NCBI GenBank assembly: GCA_963708235.1
Contig: OY970200.1
Span: forward strand, 2,294,001 to 2,358,000
Length of the DNA: 64,000 bases
Direction: 5' to 3'
Origin: G963708235 sp963708235
GTDB taxonomy: Bacteria; Actinomycetota; Acidimicrobiia; Spongiisociales; UBA5794
In this document: piece after piece, positions 16,316-27,652 of the stretch
Layout of the letters: each line of letters starts with the position of its first letter
Position numbering within the stretch: position 1 is the stretch's first letter
Position numbers and translations under genes: made by a program
Notes under the pieces: model-generated
Seen by the model: only the letters and a program-made list of their open reading frames with translations
Told to the model about the DNA's origin: nothing
Database searches by the model: none

Positions 16316-18211
16316 CTACTTGTCGTCTTTGCCGTCACCGGCAAGTGACGCCAGGGACTGACCCAGACGGTCGAGCAGCCCCGCTTCCTCGGTGGTACCG
16401 AGCCCCAGCTCTGCGTCGTCGACGGCGGTGCCGGCACCGGCGACGGCGGTGCTGCGGCTCAGGTCGCTCGCCGGCACCCAACCCCGCCGCGGTTTGACGC
16501 CGAGCAGGACGGCGCCGACCAGACGGCTGCGGCTCCCGGCGAACTGCTTGACGAGCTGATCGATGTGGAGCTGACGGGTCCGTCCGACGGTGGTGACCAC
16601 CACATACGCCGAGACCAGCCCGGCCATGACGTAGGCGAAGGGTGAGAGCGCCGAGGGGCCGACCACGATCACCACGTCGAACCGCTCGGTTGCCTGCTCG
16701 GTGAGTGAGCGGAACGACTTGCTGGCGAGGACGTCCACCGGGTCCACCGTTCGCGGGTCCCCGGGAAGCACCGACAGGTTGGGGGCGAGCTCGACACATC
16801 CGTCGAGCACCGCCGTGACATGCCCCGGCAGCGTGGCGCTGTCGGCGCTGCGAGCCGAGAGATCGGCGAGCGTCGAGCCGCCGGCGAGCTCGTCGCGGTG
16901 CCCGGGGAGACCACCGAGCTGACCGTCGATCAACAGCACCGACCGCCCCACCCCGGCGAGGCTGTGGGCTACATCGAGCACCAACTCGCTCACACCCTGC
17001 TCGGTGCTGCCGAGACCGGTGAACCCGATCGTGACCGGACCGCCGGCATGGAACAGACCCAGCACCGCCGAACGGATCGACTGCACCCCCTGCTGACGGA
17101 CCTTCTGATATCGCCGGGGACGCAGGTCGACCCGTGACCCGGCAGGCTGGGGAACCTCCGCCAGGATGGGCATCTTGCCCATGTCACCGGGCACCCAGAC
17201 CGTCTCCTGGATGCGGTCGACGACGATGATCACCACGACACCGAGAAACGCCCCGAGCAGCAGCCCCACAAATGCCACCAGCGACAGGGGACGGGGAGCC
17301 GGTGTCTGATCCTCGACGACGAGCTCGGGGAGACTGATCCGTTCCGACTCGGCGACCTCGGTGCCGATCAGCGCCTGGTACTCGGTGGTGATCTGGGTCA
17401 TGCGCGCTTCGAGCGCCGCCTTCTCGAGCTGCTCCGCAGGGGTGAGTTCGGCAACCACCGGGTCGGCGGGATCGACCTCGGCGGCGGGGGGAGGCAGCTC
17501 GTTGAGCTCCACCTTGAGGGCGGTGAGCTGGGCCGAGATGTCGTCGAGCTGTGCCTCGATGGCGGCGGCGCCCTCCTCATCGTCGGGGTCGAGCTCGTAC
17601 AGCGCATCCTGGAGCGGGCCGACCTTGGCGTTCAGCGATGCGATCCGGCCGTCGAGGACCTCGCGTTTCGCCTCGTCCTCGACGTCGGCCACCGCGGGTG
17701 GTGCCGGCGGCTCCGGCTCGAACTCGGCAAGACGGTCCTGGGTCTCCTGGGCCTCGTCGATCAGGCCCTCGATCAAGGCGGCGACATCGATATTGGTCGG
17801 GTCGACGGCGAGATAGTCCGCACGCATCTCCTCGACCACCGCCTCGGCGGCCTCCGCCGACGGGAGGGTGGCGACGAAATCGAGCCGGCCTTCTGCGGGC
17901 TGGGTGCGGATGTTGATGCTGGGGTTGTCGAGAAGGGTGGCGTGGAGTTCGGTCGCCGCCGTCTCGGCCTGGGTCACCAGTGCGTCGACCGTGGAGGCTG
18001 CGACCTCGGCGTCGCGACCGCCACCACCACCTGCCGCTTCGGTGGTCTCCTGGGCGATGAACTGGATCGATGCGGTGGCGGTGAAGCGCGGCTCGATCCG
18101 TCCATTGGTGAAGTTGGTGAAGGCGATCGCGCCGAAGACACCGAGGAGGGCCATGGCAACCACCACCCACCAGCGGGCCCTCACCATCCGGCGAAGGCGA
18201 CTGAGCTCCAT
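16316..18211 (-). CDS. Wzz/BY-kinase-like chain-length protein with degenerate ATPase motifs
   Basis: This 631-residue protein has the layout of a polysaccharide co-polymerase fused to a bacterial tyrosine kinase. There is an N-terminal membrane segment (WWVVVAMALLGVFGAIAF), a long extracellular helical region (residues ~60-330), a second membrane segment (LSLVAFVGLLLGAFLGVVVIIV), and a MinD-like cytoplasmic domain. The Walker A equivalent reads FTGLGSTEQGVSEL instead of a GxGKST loop. The Walker A' (LLIDGQLGG) lacks the usual second Asp. No C-terminal tyrosine cluster is present. ATP hydrolysis and autophosphorylation are therefore doubtful. I chose the ATG at 18211 directly before the first basic/membrane segment. 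It follows the CapD-like gene by 28 bases. Confidence 0.8.
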   Translation of the reverse strand: MELSRLRRMVRARWWVVVAMALLGVFGAIAFTNFTNGRIEPRFTATASIQFIAQETTEAAGGGGGRDAEVAASTVDALVTQAETAATELHATLLDNPSINIRTQPAEGRLDFVATLPSAEAAEAVVEEMRADYLAVDPTNIDVAALIEGLIDEAQETQDRLAEFEPEPPAPPAVADVEDEAKREVLDGRIASLNAKVGPLQDALYELDPDDEEGAAAIEAQLDDISAQLTALKVELNELPPPAAEVDPADPVVAELTPAEQLEKAALEARMTQITTEYQALIGTEVAESERISLPELVVEDQTPAPRPLSLVAFVGLLLGAFLGVVVIIVVDRIQETVWVPGDMGKMPILAEVPQPAGSRVDLRPRRYQKVRQQGVQSIRSAVLGLFHAGGPVTIGFTGLGSTEQGVSELVLDVAHSLAGVGRSVLLIDGQLGGLPGHRDELAGGSTLADLSARSADSATLPGHVTAVLDGCVELAPNLSVLPGDPRTVDPVDVLASKSFRSLTEQATERFDVVIVVGPSALSPFAYVMAGLVSAYVVVTTVGRTRQLHIDQLVKQFAGSRSRLVGAVLLGVKPRRGWVPASDLSRSTAVAGAGTAVDDAELGLGTTEEAGLLDRLGQSLASLAGDGKDDK

Positions 18212-18239
18212 CAGTTGTCTCGGGTCATACCCGTGCGAG

Positions 18240-20180
<1,941 letters not shown>

Positions 20181-20200
20181 GGTTTTCCCCCACAGTCATA

Positions 20201-20225
20201 TCGCTCTTGAGCGACGTGTCGACAC
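20201..20225. promoter_or_regulatory. Two adjacent perfect palindromes in the CapD-operon leader
   Basis: TCGCTC-TT-GAGCGA (20201-20214) is followed one base later by GTGTCGACAC (20216-20225). They lie 20-45 bases upstream of the dehydratase start. They could be an operator pair or a leader hairpin; no regulator is assigned. Confidence 0.4.
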
Positions 20226-20290
20226 TAACCCCGTAGGGCCGTCAGGACTACCGTTTCTGATGCTGTGAACCAGATATGAGTCGACCGGCC

Positions 20291-20318
20291 TAGATACGTC
20301 ATCTATCGAGAAAATCGA
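20291..20318. promoter_or_regulatory. Inverted repeats in the divergent intergenic region
   Basis: TAGAT-ACGTC-ATCTA (20291-20305) abuts TCGA-GAAAA-TCGA (20306-20318) in the AT-richest part of the 195-base gap between the divergent CapD operon and the glycosyltransferase operon. A TACCTT about 35-40 bases before the ATG at 20376 could be the rightward -10. Site function is inference. Confidence 0.35.
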
Positions 20319-20375
20319 CCCGTGGTACCTTGCCGGTACGCCGATTCGGCAGCCACGACCCCGGGGAAAGACACC

Positions 20376-21479
20376 ATGCAGCGCGCCGTCCTGGTCACGA
20401 TCAAGGGTCTCGGGATCGGCGGGGCGGAGAAGCTGATCTCGGAGAGTGCCCGCCACTGGGACCGTTTGCGATTCGAGTACCACGTCGCCTACGCCCTCCC
20501 CTGGAAGGACCAGCTGGTGGCGGAGCTCGAGGCGCTCGACGTCCCGGTGCACTGTTTCGGATCACAACGCGGGATGACGCCGGCCTCCTGGGGCAGGCTC
20601 CGCCAACTGGTCCGTCACACCGGGGCGGAGCTGGTCCATGCCCACCTCCCCGCCGTGGGAGCCGTGGCCAGGGTGGTGTCACCGGTGCCGGTGGTGTACA
20701 CCGAACACAACGTCGCCGGTTCGTATCGACTGCCCGTGCGGGTCGCCAACCGCCTCACCTACGGCCGCGCCGCCGCCATCACCGCCGTGTCGCAGGCGGT
20801 CGCCGACTCGGTCGCCGGCTATCCGGGACCCGACGTGGCGGTGGTGTCCAATGGCGTCTCCTGCGCCGTCGATACCGAAGGCGCCCTCGCCGCACGCACC
20901 GAGCTCGGAATCGGGCCCGACACCCCGCTGGTGCTCCATGTCGGCAACATCCGCCCTCACAAGGGACATACCAACCTGATCGATGCGGTGTCGCGGCTGG
21001 TGAAACGTGTCCCCGATGTCGTCGTCGTTTCCATCGGCGGGGAGAAGAACGACGGCGACCTGGCACGGGTGCGCAACCAGGCACAGACCGCAGGTCTTGG
21101 CGACCATCTCCGGTTTCTGGGACGGCGGGACGATGCCCTCGCCTTCGTGTCGGCCGCCGATGCCTTTGCCAATCCCTCCGATCACGAGGGCCTCCCCGTG
21201 GCGATCCTGGAGGCGATGGCGCTGGAACGACCGGTGGTCGCCACGGCGGTCGGCGGCGTCCCGGTGATCGTCCAGGACGACGTCACCGGGCTTCTGGTTC
21301 CGGCCCGCGATCCGGAAGCGCTCGCCAACGGATTGGCCAGGGTGCTCACCGACCGATCCGTGGCGACACGGCTCGCCGCCGCCGGACGCAGCCTGATCGA
21401 ACGCGACTTCAGCCTCGACACCATGGTCAGGCGACTGGAGTCGATCTACGACCAACTACTGGAGCCCTCGTCGCCATGA
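20376..21479 (+). CDS. Glycosyltransferase, GT4-like
   Basis: A 367-residue GT4 enzyme. The start ATG has GGGGAAAG a few bases upstream. Visible elements are VTIKGLGIGGAEKLISE at the N-terminus, VYTEHNV in the acceptor half, LHVGNIRPHKGHTNLIDAV for the donor loop and DHEGLPVAILEAMALERPVVAT for the E-x7-E region. It heads a rightward operon with a GNAT protein (ATGA overlap) and a polymerase-like membrane protein (TGATG overlap). This suggests one pathway for sugar transfer, acylation and polymerisation of a repeat unit. Confidence 0.88.
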   Translation: MQRAVLVTIKGLGIGGAEKLISESARHWDRLRFEYHVAYALPWKDQLVAELEALDVPVHCFGSQRGMTPASWGRLRQLVRHTGAELVHAHLPAVGAVARVVSPVPVVYTEHNVAGSYRLPVRVANRLTYGRAAAITAVSQAVADSVAGYPGPDVAVVSNGVSCAVDTEGALAARTELGIGPDTPLVLHVGNIRPHKGHTNLIDAVSRLVKRVPDVVVVSIGGEKNDGDLARVRNQAQTAGLGDHLRFLGRRDDALAFVSAADAFANPSDHEGLPVAILEAMALERPVVATAVGGVPVIVQDDVTGLLVPARDPEALANGLARVLTDRSVATRLAAAGRSLIERDFSLDTMVRRLESIYDQLLEPSSP

Positions 21480-22444
21480 GTGGCGCCGTCTCGGTTCGAG
21501 CGTACGAGGACCGCGACCTGACCGCGGTACTCGACCTGTTGCGGGCATCGCTGGGTGAGACCGCCATCCTGGAAAGGAGCCCGGAACTGTTCGCCTGGAA
21601 ACATCTCGAGAACCCCTTCGGGCGTTCCATCCTGCTGGTCGCCGAGAGCGAAGGGATGATCGTTGGATTCCGGGCGTTCATGCGATGGGAACTGACCACA
21701 CCCGATGGTGAGGTGCTGCGTTGCGTGCGAGCGGTCGACACCGCCACCCACCCCGAGCACCAGCGTCGGGGTATCTTTCGAATGCTGACACTGTCGGCCG
21801 TGGACGAGGCGATCACAGACGGAGTCGACCTGGTGTTCAACACACCCAACCCGAAGTCCGGCGCCGGCTACCTCTCGATGGGGTGGCGATCGGTGGGCGC
21901 CGTCGGCGTGCTCGCCATGCCGGCACCCGGCATGCTCCGACGCCGCCCTCCGGCGGGGCAGCTTCCCGACCCGGCCGATCAGATGGTCGATCCCGTCGCC
22001 GCATCAGGTCTGACGGTCGACGACCGCCCGTCTCGAGGTTTGCGGACGCCGCGGACCGCGGCGTACCTGGCGTGGAGATTCTCCGGCCATCCCACCGCCC
22101 GCTATGTCCGGGTGGACCACCGTGGGTCCACCGCCGTCCTCCGTCCCAACATTCGGAGCGGTCGGCGAGAACTGGTGGTCTCCGACGCCTTCGGTCCCCA
22201 CCCCGGGTCTGCCATCGCCGCCGCATGGCGCAAGAGCCGCAGCCACTACCTTGCGGGATGGTTCGCCCCCGGCTCCCCCGAGCGTCGCACCGCCACACGC
22301 CACGGCCTGATCCCGATCCCGCGGGTCCACACCTTGAGCCTGGTCGTACGGCCCCTTACCGACATATCCCTCTCCGCCCTGCCGACGCCCATCGAACAGC
22401 TCCGCTCGTGGGACTTCGCATCGAGTGACCTGGAGCTGCTCTGA
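21476..22444 (+). CDS. GNAT-family acetyltransferase
   Basis: The 322-residue protein starts at an ATG overlapping the stop of the glycosyltransferase. The N-terminal ~150 residues are a GNAT domain: VRAYEDRDLTAVLDLL, the acetyl-CoA loop HPEHQRRGIFRML (Q-x-x-G-x-G/A type) and the later NTPNPKSGAGYLSMGW motif. The C-terminal half is less conserved and also fits a double-GNAT fold. In a glycan operon it may acylate an amino sugar, but a protein or small-molecule substrate is possible. The downstream gene overlaps it. Confidence 0.75.
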   Translation: MSGAVSVRAYEDRDLTAVLDLLRASLGETAILERSPELFAWKHLENPFGRSILLVAESEGMIVGFRAFMRWELTTPDGEVLRCVRAVDTATHPEHQRRGIFRMLTLSAVDEAITDGVDLVFNTPNPKSGAGYLSMGWRSVGAVGVLAMPAPGMLRRRPPAGQLPDPADQMVDPVAASGLTVDDRPSRGLRTPRTAAYLAWRFSGHPTARYVRVDHRGSTAVLRPNIRSGRRELVVSDAFGPHPGSAIAAAWRKSRSHYLAGWFAPGSPERRTATRHGLIPIPRVHTLSLVVRPLTDISLSALPTPIEQLRSWDFASSDLELL

Positions 22445-23838
22445 TGCTCATCCTGATCCCGATGCTGACCGTGTTGTCCCTGATCGTGGCCGCCGTCATC
22501 TCGGCCAGCGCCGGATCCGAACACCTCAGCTCGGCGCTCGTGGCGCTCGGGAGCATGGCGGTGGTGGCGGTCATCGCCCGGCTCGTATCCAACGAAGAGG
22601 ATCGCAAGTGGCTCCCGACGCTGATCCTCGCCGGGTTCGGCGCCAAGCTGGTGGGGTCGTGGGTGCGCTGGTGGGTGCTCGTCGACTACTACAACGGCTC
22701 CGGTGACGCCACCGGGTTCTACGGGGCCGGGGAACGACTCGCCCCGATGTGGAGAGCGGGCACCCCACCGGACATGTCGATCGGGACCCCGGCCATGGAC
22801 GGCATCACCGGGCTGGTCTTCGTCCCGGGGATGCCGAGCTTCCTCGGCGCCTTCTTCCTCTTTGCCACCTTCTCGTTCATCGGGCAGATCTTCCTGTATG
22901 CAGCCTTCCGCAAGTCGGTGGTACCGCGCCGGCTCAAGCTGTACGCCGTGGCGGTGTTCTTCGTACCCACCGTGGTCTACTGGCCCTCCAGCCTCGGCAA
23001 GGAGTCCGTGATGTTGCTCGGGATCGGGATGGCCGCCTACGGCATCTCGTTGCTGCTCAACGAGGTCAAGCCGCTGGCGCTGATTCCGATCGTCGGCGGG
23101 TTCGTCATCGCCGGAATCATCCGGCCCCACATCTCGGCGATGATGTGTGTGGGAGCCACGCTGGCACTGCTGTTCGCCAGGAAGGGCGCCGGCATCGGGG
23201 CCTACCCGTTCAAGCGACTTCTCCTGCTCGGGGTCGTCGGGTCCGGTCTCGCCGTCCTTATGTTCGTCGCCGCCGCCAACTTCAACATCAACCTCGACGA
23301 CGGTCTCGACACCAGCCAGGTCGACTCCTTCGTCGAGAGGGTCGAGGACCAGACGGCCAAGGGGGGCTCGTCGGTCGACGGAGGATTCATCACCAACCCG
23401 GCGCAGTTCCCCGAGGCGGCGATCCGCGTCCTGTTCCGACCCCTCCCCCACGAGGCGCACAACCCGCCGGCGCTCGCCAGTTCGCTGGAGGGGACGCTCA
23501 TGTTGCTGGTCACGATCTGGAAGCTCCCGGCGATGTTGCGACGAGGCAGGAAGATCCGGCGCGACCCCTACATGATCTTCTGTGTGGTGTTCATCATCGC
23601 CTTCGTCATCGCCTTCTCGGCGTTCCTCAATCTCGGGCTGATGGCGAGGGAGCGCTCGATGATCGTCCCGTTCCTGCTGGCGGTACTGGTCGCCCTCGGC
23701 TGGGGGCCACCCGCCGAGGTGGAGGCGGCCGAGGACGAGGACGAGGATCGCACCGAGGCCGAACGCGACGCCGGGATCGAGGACCTACTGTCCGGCGCTC
23801 CGGTCGGAATGGGTGTGGGAGTCGGGGTCGGGTCGTAG
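22444..23838 (+). CDS. Polytopic membrane protein, possible polysaccharide polymerase
   Basis: The 464-residue protein has ten or so hydrophobic segments and a central VYWPSSLGKESVMLLGIG stretch. That stretch is typical of uncharacterised actinobacterial membrane proteins found in exopolysaccharide loci, with a Wzy/EpsG-like role suspected. A hydrophilic loop (residues ~280-330) is followed by two more hydrophobic segments and an acidic tail (EVEAAEDEDEDRTEAERD). Its ATG overlaps the GNAT stop. The last 54 bases overlap the end of the convergent transferase gene at 23785. The polymerase role is inferred from context and topology only. Confidence 0.55.
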   Translation: MLILIPMLTVLSLIVAAVISASAGSEHLSSALVALGSMAVVAVIARLVSNEEDRKWLPTLILAGFGAKLVGSWVRWWVLVDYYNGSGDATGFYGAGERLAPMWRAGTPPDMSIGTPAMDGITGLVFVPGMPSFLGAFFLFATFSFIGQIFLYAAFRKSVVPRRLKLYAVAVFFVPTVVYWPSSLGKESVMLLGIGMAAYGISLLLNEVKPLALIPIVGGFVIAGIIRPHISAMMCVGATLALLFARKGAGIGAYPFKRLLLLGVVGSGLAVLMFVAAANFNINLDDGLDTSQVDSFVERVEDQTAKGGSSVDGGFITNPAQFPEAAIRVLFRPLPHEAHNPPALASSLEGTLMLLVTIWKLPAMLRRGRKIRRDPYMIFCVVFIIAFVIAFSAFLNLGLMARERSMIVPFLLAVLVALGWGPPAEVEAAEDEDEDRTEAERDAGIEDLLSGAPVGMGVGVGVGS

Positions 23839-24783
23839 GAACCCCGCAGCGCCGAGCCCGACGATGATCAGCCCCGCCACCGCCGCCGAGGCGGCAAGGG
23901 CCGTCGGGGGCGGGAACGACTGGTCGATCGCCACCACCACGGCGACGAAGGCCGCCTGGGCGCCCGCCATGGTCATCGACACCGCCGTCACCGACCATCC
24001 GCGGTCACGGAGTTGGTCGTAGATGTGGCTGCGGTCACCGGTGAAGAGAGGTCTCGAGGCGAGTCCCCGTCGCAGCAGGGTGACGATCAGGTCGATGGCG
24101 AACATCCCGAGCAGGCACGCCGCCACCATGGTCGGCACCTCCCCACCGGCCGGGCTGGCCTGGAAGAAGCCGTAGACGAGGAAGACGGCGACCGTGTAGG
24201 CGCCATTGTCACCGAGGAAGAGCCGGGCGGGTGGCCAGTTCCACAAGAGGAATCCCGCAATCCCCGCCGCCAACACCAGCGCCACCGCCATCTCGGTTCC
24301 ACGGAATGCTGCCAGCACCGCAATGCCCGCAGCCGTCACCAACGCCACCGATCCGGCCAGACCGTCCAGCCCGTCGAACAGATTCACCGCATTGACGGTC
24401 ACCACCGTGAGCACCACCGCAAGCACCACGGCGGCGGTTCCGGATGTCGAGGCGGGGAGGTCTGCGGCAAGACCGAGCACCATCCCGGCGACCACCGTCA
24501 CCCCCAGCCTCAGGCGTGGGGAGAGACTGCGTCGGTCGTCGGCGAGCCCGAGCACCAGGAGGATCCCCGACGCCGCCAGCAACCCGGTGTCGAACCGCCC
24601 GGCGGTCACCAACCCGGTATGGACGGCGGCGAACACGGCGACTCCCCCGAGCGGCACCGCCGCTCCCGCATGCGGCTTGAGGAAGCCGTCGGGTAGATCG
24701 ACGAAACCCAGCCGTGGTCCTACCCGCACCACGGCGCCCCCCACGAAGAAGGCAACAAGGAGCGCTACCGCGGCGCCGACCAT
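23785..24783 (-). CDS. MraY/WecA-family glycosyl-1-phosphate transferase
   Basis: The 332-residue integral membrane enzyme would load a sugar-1-phosphate onto undecaprenyl (or decaprenyl) phosphate, starting lipid-linked glycan synthesis. Family marks are the Mg-binding LGLADDRRSL, NLFDGLDGLAGS, FLGDNGAYTVAV and the cytoplasmic HIYDQLRDRGWS (the loop that carries the HxxxH motif in relatives). About ten hydrophobic segments are seen. I chose the ATG at 24783, which overlaps the end of the upstream GT4-GNAT gene by 19 bases. The WecA-like type is more likely than MraY itself given the cluster. Confidence 0.85.
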   Translation of the reverse strand: MVGAAVALLVAFFVGGAVVRVGPRLGFVDLPDGFLKPHAGAAVPLGGVAVFAAVHTGLVTAGRFDTGLLAASGILLVLGLADDRRSLSPRLRLGVTVVAGMVLGLAADLPASTSGTAAVVLAVVLTVVTVNAVNLFDGLDGLAGSVALVTAAGIAVLAAFRGTEMAVALVLAAGIAGFLLWNWPPARLFLGDNGAYTVAVFLVYGFFQASPAGGEVPTMVAACLLGMFAIDLIVTLLRRGLASRPLFTGDRSHIYDQLRDRGWSVTAVSMTMAGAQAAFVAVVVAIDQSFPPPTALAASAAVAGLIIVGLGAAGFLRPDPDSHTHSDRSAGQ

Positions 24784-26537
24784 GTCATGACCTCCGACCG
24801 TTCCCCAGCATGTACCTCGATCGTTCCCTGCGGTGTGAACCCTATCCCGGTGTAGGCGGCGATGGCCGCCTTGTTGTCGGCGCCGACCACGACTTTCACC
24901 CGCGGCTCGCCGCGTCCCGCCAGTTCCGACAACATCTCGGTGGCGAGGACGGACGCCAGACCCCGCCTGCGAGCCTCCGGCGCCACCGCCATCGCCAGCA
25001 ACTCGGCGCCGACGCCGTCGTGTTCCCCGTCGTAGCGAAGCGTCTCGATGGCGCGCCGCGCCACCCCGGGTCGAATCAGTCGCGGTGCCGCCGAAAATGC
25101 GGCTCCCACGCCGTACCGCCGGATGAAGTGCCGGTAGAACGCCCCGACATCGGTGACGCCGGCGACGAATCCGACCGGCCCCATCCCGCCGTCGGCCACG
25201 CGGACCACGCCGCCTTCCCATTCGATCAGCGCCCGGTAGAGACGCTCCATGAAGCCGGGGCCGAGTCGGGGAAGAAACCCCGACGAGATCGCATCGCGGT
25301 GCATCCTCGCCAGGTGGGGGACGTCGCGATCGGAGGCGGTACGGGTCGGTGTTGCCCCGATGGCAGGGGCGGCCTCGAGCACCGGTCGGTAGGACCTGCG
25401 TTGTGCCACGCCCCGGTAGGCGCCGAATACGGTGTCGACGATCTGGCGTTCGTCGAAACGCTGGACGGCGAGACGGCGGCTCTGCGCACCCATGCGGCGG
25501 CGGAGTTCGACATCGCCGCCGAGGGTGTCGATGGCGGCGGCGAGCGCCTCGGGGCGGGAGACCGGGACCAGGAGCCCGTTGACGCCCTGCTGGACGACCT
25601 CTCGGCAGCCGCGGACGTCGGTGACCACCAACGGCAGACCCGACGCCGCCGCCTCCATCGCCGCCCGGGGAAACCCCTCGCGGTGCGACGGCAGTACGAA
25701 CACATCCATACCGGCGTACAGGCGATCGACGTCGGTGCGCATTCCGAGCAGCCGTACCCCGGCGGCGGCCGCCCTGGCGGCGAAGTCGGGACCGAGCGCA
25801 TCGCTCTTGTCGGGATCATCGGGACCGATGGCGACCACGACATAGCGGTCGCCGAGACGGCCGGCCGCCTCGACCAGTTCCGGGTAGCCCTTCTCGGCCA
25901 CCAACCGCCCCACCATCCCGACCACGATCTGATGCTCGGCGACCCCGAGCTGGCGGCGGACCTCGGCACGCTCGGGCTCACCGAATCTCGCCGGATCGAA
26001 CCGTTCCAGGTCGACCCCGTTGCCGAGCAGGAATGTCCGGTGTCGCGGCGCCAACCGGAGCCGGTTCATCAGTCTGAGGTCCTCGGGGCTCTGCACCAGC
26101 TCGGCATCGGAGAAGCGGGAGGCGATCCCCTCCAATGTGTAGACGAGAGTGCGCTTGGCAAGGGGGTCATCGTCGGTGGCGTAGAGCCCGTGGACGGTGT
26201 TGACCACGATCGGAACACCGGCAAGCCGCCCCAGAACCCGACCGTACAGACCTGGTTTCGGGTTGTGGGTGTGGAGGATGTCGACCCGCTCGCGGCGAAG
26301 GATCTTCCAGAGATCGACCGCCGCCTTGAGGTCACCGGCAAGGCTCCAGCCACACGACGAGGTCGGGAGAGGAATGTGGCGGACCCCGACCGCCTCGACC
26401 TCGGCGACGTACTCGCCCGGGGCGCTGATGCCGATGGTGTCCCAACCCATCGCCACCGCTTGCTCCAGCTGCGGCAGCACGAGGTAGCGCAGGCTCATGT
26501 CGACCGTGGTCAGGTGGGCCAGCTTCACCCGACTCAT
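24765..26537 (-). CDS. GT4 glycosyltransferase fused to a GNAT acetyltransferase domain
   Basis: Of 590 residues, 1-~375 form a GT4 enzyme: HTHNPKPGLYGRVLGRLAG in the acceptor half, VGMVGRLVAEKGYPEL for the donor loop and HREGFPRAAMEAAASGLPLV for the E-x7-E region. Residues ~405-590 are a GNAT domain (VAPEARRRGLASVLATEML acetyl-CoA loop, then VVVGADNKAAIAAYTGIGF). The fusion suggests that one polypeptide transfers a sugar and acetylates it or its acceptor. The ATG overlaps the stop of the upstream glycosyltransferase (ATGA). Confidence 0.85.
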   Translation of the reverse strand: MSRVKLAHLTTVDMSLRYLVLPQLEQAVAMGWDTIGISAPGEYVAEVEAVGVRHIPLPTSSCGWSLAGDLKAAVDLWKILRRERVDILHTHNPKPGLYGRVLGRLAGVPIVVNTVHGLYATDDDPLAKRTLVYTLEGIASRFSDAELVQSPEDLRLMNRLRLAPRHRTFLLGNGVDLERFDPARFGEPERAEVRRQLGVAEHQIVVGMVGRLVAEKGYPELVEAAGRLGDRYVVVAIGPDDPDKSDALGPDFAARAAAAGVRLLGMRTDVDRLYAGMDVFVLPSHREGFPRAAMEAAASGLPLVVTDVRGCREVVQQGVNGLLVPVSRPEALAAAIDTLGGDVELRRRMGAQSRRLAVQRFDERQIVDTVFGAYRGVAQRRSYRPVLEAAPAIGATPTRTASDRDVPHLARMHRDAISSGFLPRLGPGFMERLYRALIEWEGGVVRVADGGMGPVGFVAGVTDVGAFYRHFIRRYGVGAAFSAAPRLIRPGVARRAIETLRYDGEHDGVGAELLAMAVAPEARRRGLASVLATEMLSELAGRGEPRVKVVVGADNKAAIAAYTGIGFTPQGTIEVHAGERSEVMTWSAPR

Positions 26538-27652
26538 CGACCACCTGCGTGGTTGATCGGATCGAGACCGGAGAGTTCGTCCGCACATAGACGGACGTAC
26601 CGGGCAACGGCGTCATCGAGTCTGAATCGTTCCGCCACCATGGTGCGGGCGGCCTCTCCCCACCGCTGGGTGCGCGATCGGTCGCCGGCGAGATCGACGA
26701 GTGCGTCAGTGGCGGCGTTGAGATCCCCGGCGGGGACCACCCGGCCCGTCGTGCCATCGATCACCGTCTCGGAAGCGCCTCCGACGTCGAACACGACGCT
26801 GGGCACCGCCGCCGCCCCGGCCTCGAGGGGAACTCCGGGCAGACCTTCGGTTCGGGAAGTGAGCAGCAGCACATCGGCCCACGCCAGGTGCGGGGTCACA
26901 TCGCCGACCGAACCCAGAATCTCGACCACCGACCCCAGACCGGCACCGGTCACCGCCGCCGCCACTTCGTCCTGAAGCGGCCCTCCGCCGAGAAACCGGG
27001 CACGGACATCGGTGCGCAGGGCGACCCGCCGCATCACCTCCACCGCCGCCAACGGATCCTTCTCATCGGAGAGGTTCCCGATCACCACCACCCGCAGCTC
27101 GGGTCCCGGCTCGACGGGCTCGACGGCGAAGAACCGGGGGTGCACCCCGGTAGGGGCGATCCGCACCTTCGATGGCGGGACCCCGAGATGGTCCGTCAAC
27201 TGACGGGCGGTGACCGCCGACACCGAGAAGACACGGTCGACACCTTTGAGGATGGCGGTTCTGACCAGTCGGTGCCGGGTTCCCCGCACCCAGAACATCG
27301 GCTCGCCGATGCTCACGTAGACCAGGCGGGGTCGATGGCGCATCGTCCGCACCGCCGCCGCCGCATATTGGAGTGTCGAGGAACCATTGGCAACCACGAG
27401 ATCGACCTGCTGTTCGGCGATCCTGCGACGCAGCCTCAGCGCCAGGGTCCGATCAAGCCGAGGAAGGGCATCCGGGGTGAACGTCGACAACGATTCCGAA
27501 GCGATCCGCGGGCCTTCCGGTGTGGTGCTCAGCGACCACAGATCGGTGTCCCAGCCGGTGGCAGCGACGGCTTCCGCCAGGGTCTCGCCGAAGACCTCGG
27601 CACCACGACGGCGGTCACTGGACACAAGTATGGCGAGGTGCGCCGTCCGCAT
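26534..27652 (-). CDS. Glycosyltransferase, GT4-like
   Basis: A 372-residue GT4-like enzyme and first gene of a three-gene leftward operon. The N-terminus reads AILVSSDRRRGAEVFGETL. The donor half has VVVIGNLSDEKDPLAAVEVM and SRTEGLPGVPLEAGAAAVPSV, the counterpart of the E-x7-E region with the second Glu in LEAG. Substrate is unknown. It shares a 209-base divergent intergenic region with sufU. Confidence 0.82.
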   Translation of the reverse strand: MRTAHLAILVSSDRRRGAEVFGETLAEAVAATGWDTDLWSLSTTPEGPRIASESLSTFTPDALPRLDRTLALRLRRRIAEQQVDLVVANGSSTLQYAAAAVRTMRHRPRLVYVSIGEPMFWVRGTRHRLVRTAILKGVDRVFSVSAVTARQLTDHLGVPPSKVRIAPTGVHPRFFAVEPVEPGPELRVVVIGNLSDEKDPLAAVEVMRRVALRTDVRARFLGGGPLQDEVAAAVTGAGLGSVVEILGSVGDVTPHLAWADVLLLTSRTEGLPGVPLEAGAAAVPSVVFDVGGASETVIDGTTGRVVPAGDLNAATDALVDLAGDRSRTQRWGEAARTMVAERFRLDDAVARYVRLCADELSGLDPINHAGGR

